Of a stretch of 8,912 nucleotides of DNA, positions 7,132-8,912 are shown piece after piece. The notes below the pieces were generated by a model that worked only from the letters and a program-made list of their open reading frames with translations, made no database searches and was not told the DNA's origin. The first letter of the stretch is position 1. Every line of letters begins with the position of its first letter. This DNA comes from Candidatus Pacearchaeota archaeon CG10_big_fil_rev_8_21_14_0_10_35_13 (GTDB taxonomy: Archaea; Nanobdellota; Nanobdellia; Pacearchaeales; GW2011-AR1), in assembly GCA_002763035.1 (NCBI GenBank), contig PFDC01000046.1, forward strand, positions 1-8,912, in the 5' to 3' direction. The position numbers and the translations under genes were made by a program.

Positions 7132-7189
7132 GTATAACCCAGCTTCTCATGTCACCACGGTTGCCAGGACAAAAAATAATGATGAATAG

Positions 7190-7201
7190 ATTATAAAAAC
7201 G
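7190..7201 (-). promoter_or_regulatory. predicted promoter of the TR RNA
   Basis: On the minus strand, CGTTTTTATAAT gives a good archaeal TATA box, located after the target gene stop (7239) and about 150 nt before TR. It would start a transcript near 7165-7170, just ahead of the structured leader. An independent promoter would let TR RNA be made without the target mRNA. Confidence 0.5.
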
Positions 7202-7238
7202 TTTGTATTAAGTATCAAAAAGTTGTAAGTAAGAATCT

Positions 7239-8144
7239 TTAGAGTTTTCTTCTTAATTCTCTGAATGGCTTTAGAACTTCAGGGTTTAAGAAACCTTCTA
7301 ATCCTTCCATTGCCTCATCAACTGCCTTCAAATCAGCGGTGGTATAAGCCTTCATTTTTGTAGTTTCAGAACCTGCTTGCTCAGCACGCTCAGCGCCTCC
7401 GGCGCTAAAACCGACGAAACGACCATCGTCGTTGTCAAGATCGTCCCCGCCACCGGCATCAGACCTGTTCCCGAGCCTGCCGACAATCCACGCCCTCATT
7501 TCTGAAGTGTTCTTGTCGCATTGTCCAGGAAAAACTCCCATTGCCTCAATATTATCTAAAGAAGTACCTTTAGCAAATCTTGCTTGATACTCTCCAAAAA
7601 TATAAGGTATCGCTTCTCCGTGAAGTCCTGGAATAGCAAATTCTGCCGGTACCTCGTCAGGATGCCTAAGAATTACTCTCCAGAATAATGAGTCTTTAAC
7701 TTGTTCTTGAGTCATCCATTCATCAATTACTTTAGCTAATTTTCCCCTCTGAGTAACTATCACTCCATCACCCTGAAGTTTCTCATATCTTTCACCGATT
7801 CCTAAATTAACAGCTCCTCTCCTAACAAGCCTTTCTCCTTCTTCAGGATTAATCAACCCTAAATATTCTCTTCCTAATGGAGTTAGCGAACCATCAGCAT
7901 GAGTAGTGAGTACTAATTTTATTTCATCACCCCTCTGAGCTTTCAAATCAGAAGTATCAAAATAACTATCAGTCCAGCCAGTCTTAACATCTTCAGGACC
8001 ATTCTTATAAGCAAGCCTATTTTGCTCTACTCTTGCAATACTAATAGGGCTTCTACCATCAGCTAACAAGGCAGGCATTTTATCAACATTCCTGCCATAA
8101 AATTCTTCGTATGCTTTTCTTTCCGGATTAAGCTTTAATGCCAT
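7239..8144 (-). CDS. DGR-diversified target protein
   Basis: A 301-residue protein whose residues 217-245 are encoded by the variable repeat. Ten residues in that segment differ from the TR-encoded version (222, 225, 229, 231, 233, 234, 235, 237, 239, 240); the frame AW-V-RL-NRS-A-G and GRFVG is kept. The conserved scaffold plus scattered variable positions resembles C-type-lectin-fold DGR targets, so a role as a ligand-binding protein is inferred, but the binding partner is unknown. The N-terminal region (TGWTDSYFDTSDL, LTPLGREYLGLINPEEGERL, VKDSLFWRVILRHPDEVP) is not a domain I can name; I recall similar segments in DGR-linked proteins of small-genome microbes. No signal peptide or membrane helix is seen, so it looks intracellular. 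A 56-residue charged tail follows VR, whereas many DGR targets end at VR. The frame runs to TTG at 8153, but ATG at 8144 is preferred because a strong BRE/TATA lies 26 nt before it. Confidence 0.9.
   Translation of the reverse strand: MALKLNPERKAYEEFYGRNVDKMPALLADGRSPISIARVEQNRLAYKNGPEDVKTGWTDSYFDTSDLKAQRGDEIKLVLTTHADGSLTPLGREYLGLINPEEGERLVRRGAVNLGIGERYEKLQGDGVIVTQRGKLAKVIDEWMTQEQVKDSLFWRVILRHPDEVPAEFAIPGLHGEAIPYIFGEYQARFAKGTSLDNIEAMGVFPGQCDKNTSEMRAWIVGRLGNRSDAGGGDDLDNDDGRFVGFSAGGAERAEQAGSETTKMKAYTTADLKAVDEAMEGLEGFLNPEVLKPFRELRRKL
7392..7406 (-). other. hairpin just downstream of VR (target-recognition element)
   Basis: On the coding strand AGCGCC-GGA-GGCGCT forms a perfect 6-bp GC-rich stem with a 3-nt loop, separated from the end of VR by four T residues. 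In the Bordetella phage DGR a DNA hairpin/cruciform a few bases past VR is needed for efficient retrohoming; the spacing here matches closely. It lies within the target gene reading frame. No counterpart follows TR. Confidence 0.8.
7411..7495 (-). repeat. DGR variable repeat (VR)
   Basis: 85-bp recipient repeat inside the target gene, aligned gap-free to TR at 6953-7037. The 12 mismatches (plus-strand positions 7427, 7430, 7436, 7442, 7445, 7448, 7453, 7454, 7460, 7471, 7480, 7481) are all TR adenine to VR guanine on the coding strand, and all are at codon positions 1 or 2. They yield six Asn-to-Asp, two Asn-to-Gly, one Glu-to-Gly and one Arg-to-Gly change. The last 16 bp at the 3' side, including GGTCGTTTCGTCGG, are identical in both and are the likely initiation-of-mutagenic-homing site. 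Confidence 0.96.
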
Positions 8145-8165
8145 ACTAACCAAAGAAATAAGGAG

Positions 8166-8180
8166 TATTTAAACCTTTCG
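8166..8180 (-). promoter_or_regulatory. BRE/TATA promoter of the target gene
   Basis: Minus-strand CGAAAGGTTTAAATA contains a purine-rich BRE-like element followed by TATA box TTTAAATA, about 26 nt before the ATG at 8144. It is the best archaeal promoter match in the window, and it implies a leaderless mRNA separate from the upstream FKBP gene. Confidence 0.65.
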
Positions 8181-8210
8181 GTTATGTTACTCTTAGATAA
8201 TAGCAACAAT

Positions 8211-8912
8211 TTACCCGTTTTTGACGATTTTATTATTTTCTCCCTTCTCAACCTTCTTATCCTTAATCTCCTTATCAATGAATACCCCAAGTCCCATGTT
8301 CAATGCCTGTTTGAACTCATCATTAAAGAAATCAACTAAAGGCTTGAAACGATCATCAACCTTCAAAAGAACAATATTATCCTCAATGACATAATCAAAA
8401 TTATTCTTAAAAAAGAAATTAATTAATGAACGAATCTTTTTATCCAAATCATCAGAAGAATCACCAAGCCTACCCTTAACAGTAAGCTCATAAACAAGAA
8501 CCTTACCAGCAAGAGGATTATTAAAATCAACAATAACACGACCACCACTAACAGTACTAACACGACCCATCATACCATCAAAAGAGAAAACCATACCAGT
8601 CTCAGGACGAACCTTCTGATCACGAAAAGAATTAATTGATAAAGTACGAATAAGCTCCTTCTTCCTAGCACCAAAAGCCTTATCAGGAACAAGCTCAAGA
8701 GTATAAGACTTATCAACTTCCTTACCAACAAGAAAATCATCAATAGCAGGAAGCATCATACCAAGACCTAAAGAAATAATCACCGGCTTAACATCATCAT
8801 GAGTATGACCATCAGAATGATCATGAGACTCATGAAGCTTATCAGCAACTTCCTTAATATTAGTATCAAAAACCTCACCACCCTTAACAGTACCAACAAA
8901 TTCTAACTCAAC
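8211..8912 (-). CDS. FKBP/SlyD-type peptidyl-prolyl isomerase, 5'-truncated by window edge
   Basis: Archaeal FKBP-type peptidyl-prolyl cis-trans isomerase and likely chaperone. The frame runs open to the right edge; 233 residues are visible and the start is missing. The first visible residues VELEFVGTVKGGEVFDTN are the FKBP core beta strands. The core resumes with PVIISLGLGMMLPAIDDFLVG, and the insert-in-flap domain follows (VRPETGMVFSFDG through RVIVDFNNPLAGKVLVYELTV), as in SlyD and archaeal long FKBPs. A C-terminal extension of about 85 residues with hydrophobic and charged helices is typical of archaeal forms. Between the core strands, at 8793-8834, lies a His/Asp-rich insertion (HESHDHSDGHTHDD, five His) that could bind Ni, Zn or Cu. 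A GTG at 8783 is internal, not a start. It is upstream of the DGR target gene on the same strand, with a 66-bp gap containing that gene's own promoter. Confidence 0.9.
   Translation of the reverse strand, partial: VELEFVGTVKGGEVFDTNIKEVADKLHESHDHSDGHTHDDVKPVIISLGLGMMLPAIDDFLVGKEVDKSYTLELVPDKAFGARKKELIRTLSINSFRDQKVRPETGMVFSFDGMMGRVSTVSGGRVIVDFNNPLAGKVLVYELTVKGRLGDSSDDLDKKIRSLINFFFKNNFDYVIEDNIVLLKVDDRFKPLVDFFNDEFKQALNMGLGVFIDKEIKDKKVEKGENNKIVKNG

Larger units (their letters stand above)
6905..7168 (-). ncRNA. predicted DGR template RNA with structured 5' leader
   Basis: Proposed template transcript read on the minus strand. A TATA box at 7190-7197 predicts a 5' end near 7165-7170. The first part (about 7168-7038) can fold into a long closing stem (arms 7121-7131 and 7047-7057, extended by 3 bp beyond a bulge) enclosing smaller hairpins: CAAC-AAA-GTTG (7116-7106) and a 5-bp stem of 7089-7093 with 7072-7076. 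TR follows directly at 7037-6953. A U-rich run on the minus strand (about 6922-6905, complementary to the Lys-rich end of the RT gene) is a plausible archaeal oligo-U terminator. The RNA would be about 260 nt. Both ends are inferred from sequence, and read-through from the target gene is an alternative source of TR RNA. Confidence 0.5.

Noticed and set aside
7179..7185. ATGATGA resembling a C box of a C/D guide RNA
   Set aside because: No CTGA D box or internal C'/D' pair follows at suitable spacing.
8145..8153. TTG start of the DGR target at 8153
   Set aside because: The ATG three codons downstream lies 26 nt from a strong BRE/TATA, so the mRNA probably begins at that ATG.
8211..8783. FKBP gene starting at GTG 8783
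   Set aside because: The frame continues upstream to the window edge and encodes clear FKBP core strands, so the GTG is an internal valine.

Overview
The window looks like an AT-rich chromosomal segment of an archaeon, most likely a small-genome (DPANN-type, Woesearchaeota-like) lineage. The reasons are an archaeal-type FtsZ, an archaeal FKBP/SlyD-like isomerase with a C-terminal extension, an archaeal winged-helix regulator, and TATA boxes about 24-30 nt upstream of many start codons, which implies leaderless transcripts. The lineage is an inference from gene style and was not tested by a search.

Layout. 1-252: the last codons of an upstream gene and a promoter. 253-2082 (+): an M3-family oligoendopeptidase. 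2197-3923 (-): a three-gene cluster read as winged-helix regulator, APH-fold kinase, acidic protein of unknown function; each gene has its own TATA-like box. 3924-4049: a divergent regulatory region with two perfect inverted repeats (8+8 and 11+11 bp). 4050-4316 (+): a small archaeal protein of unknown function. 4328-5425 (-): ftsZ.

5504-8144: a complete diversity-generating retroelement (DGR), the main result. It comprises a reverse transcriptase (+, 5504-6946), a template repeat TR (6953-7037, minus-strand sense), and a target gene (-, 7239-8144) holding a variable repeat VR (7411-7495). TR and VR are 85 bp each and differ at 12 positions. All 12 are A in TR and G in VR on the coding strand, and together they change 10 amino acids. 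Four bases past the 3' end of VR is a perfect GC-rich hairpin (7392-7406), placed like the target-recognition hairpin of the Bordetella phage DGR; TR has no such hairpin. The model is that TR RNA is copied by the error-prone RT and the mutated cDNA replaces VR, diversifying a patch in the target protein.

Unusual points of this DGR: the RT gene is convergent with TR and the target; TR appears to have its own archaeal promoter and a structured 5' leader; TR RNA would run antisense into the RT 3' end; the RT carries a C-terminal RecQ-like helix-turn-helix (HTH_40-like) extension; no separate Avd gene is visible; the VR is followed by a 56-residue tail; and every TR/VR change is a transition.

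8211-8912 (-): an FKBP-type prolyl isomerase with a His/Asp-rich insertion; its start lies beyond the window. The DGR therefore sits between two housekeeping-type genes (ftsZ and the FKBP gene), which suggests a resident chromosomal element rather than one inside a provirus.
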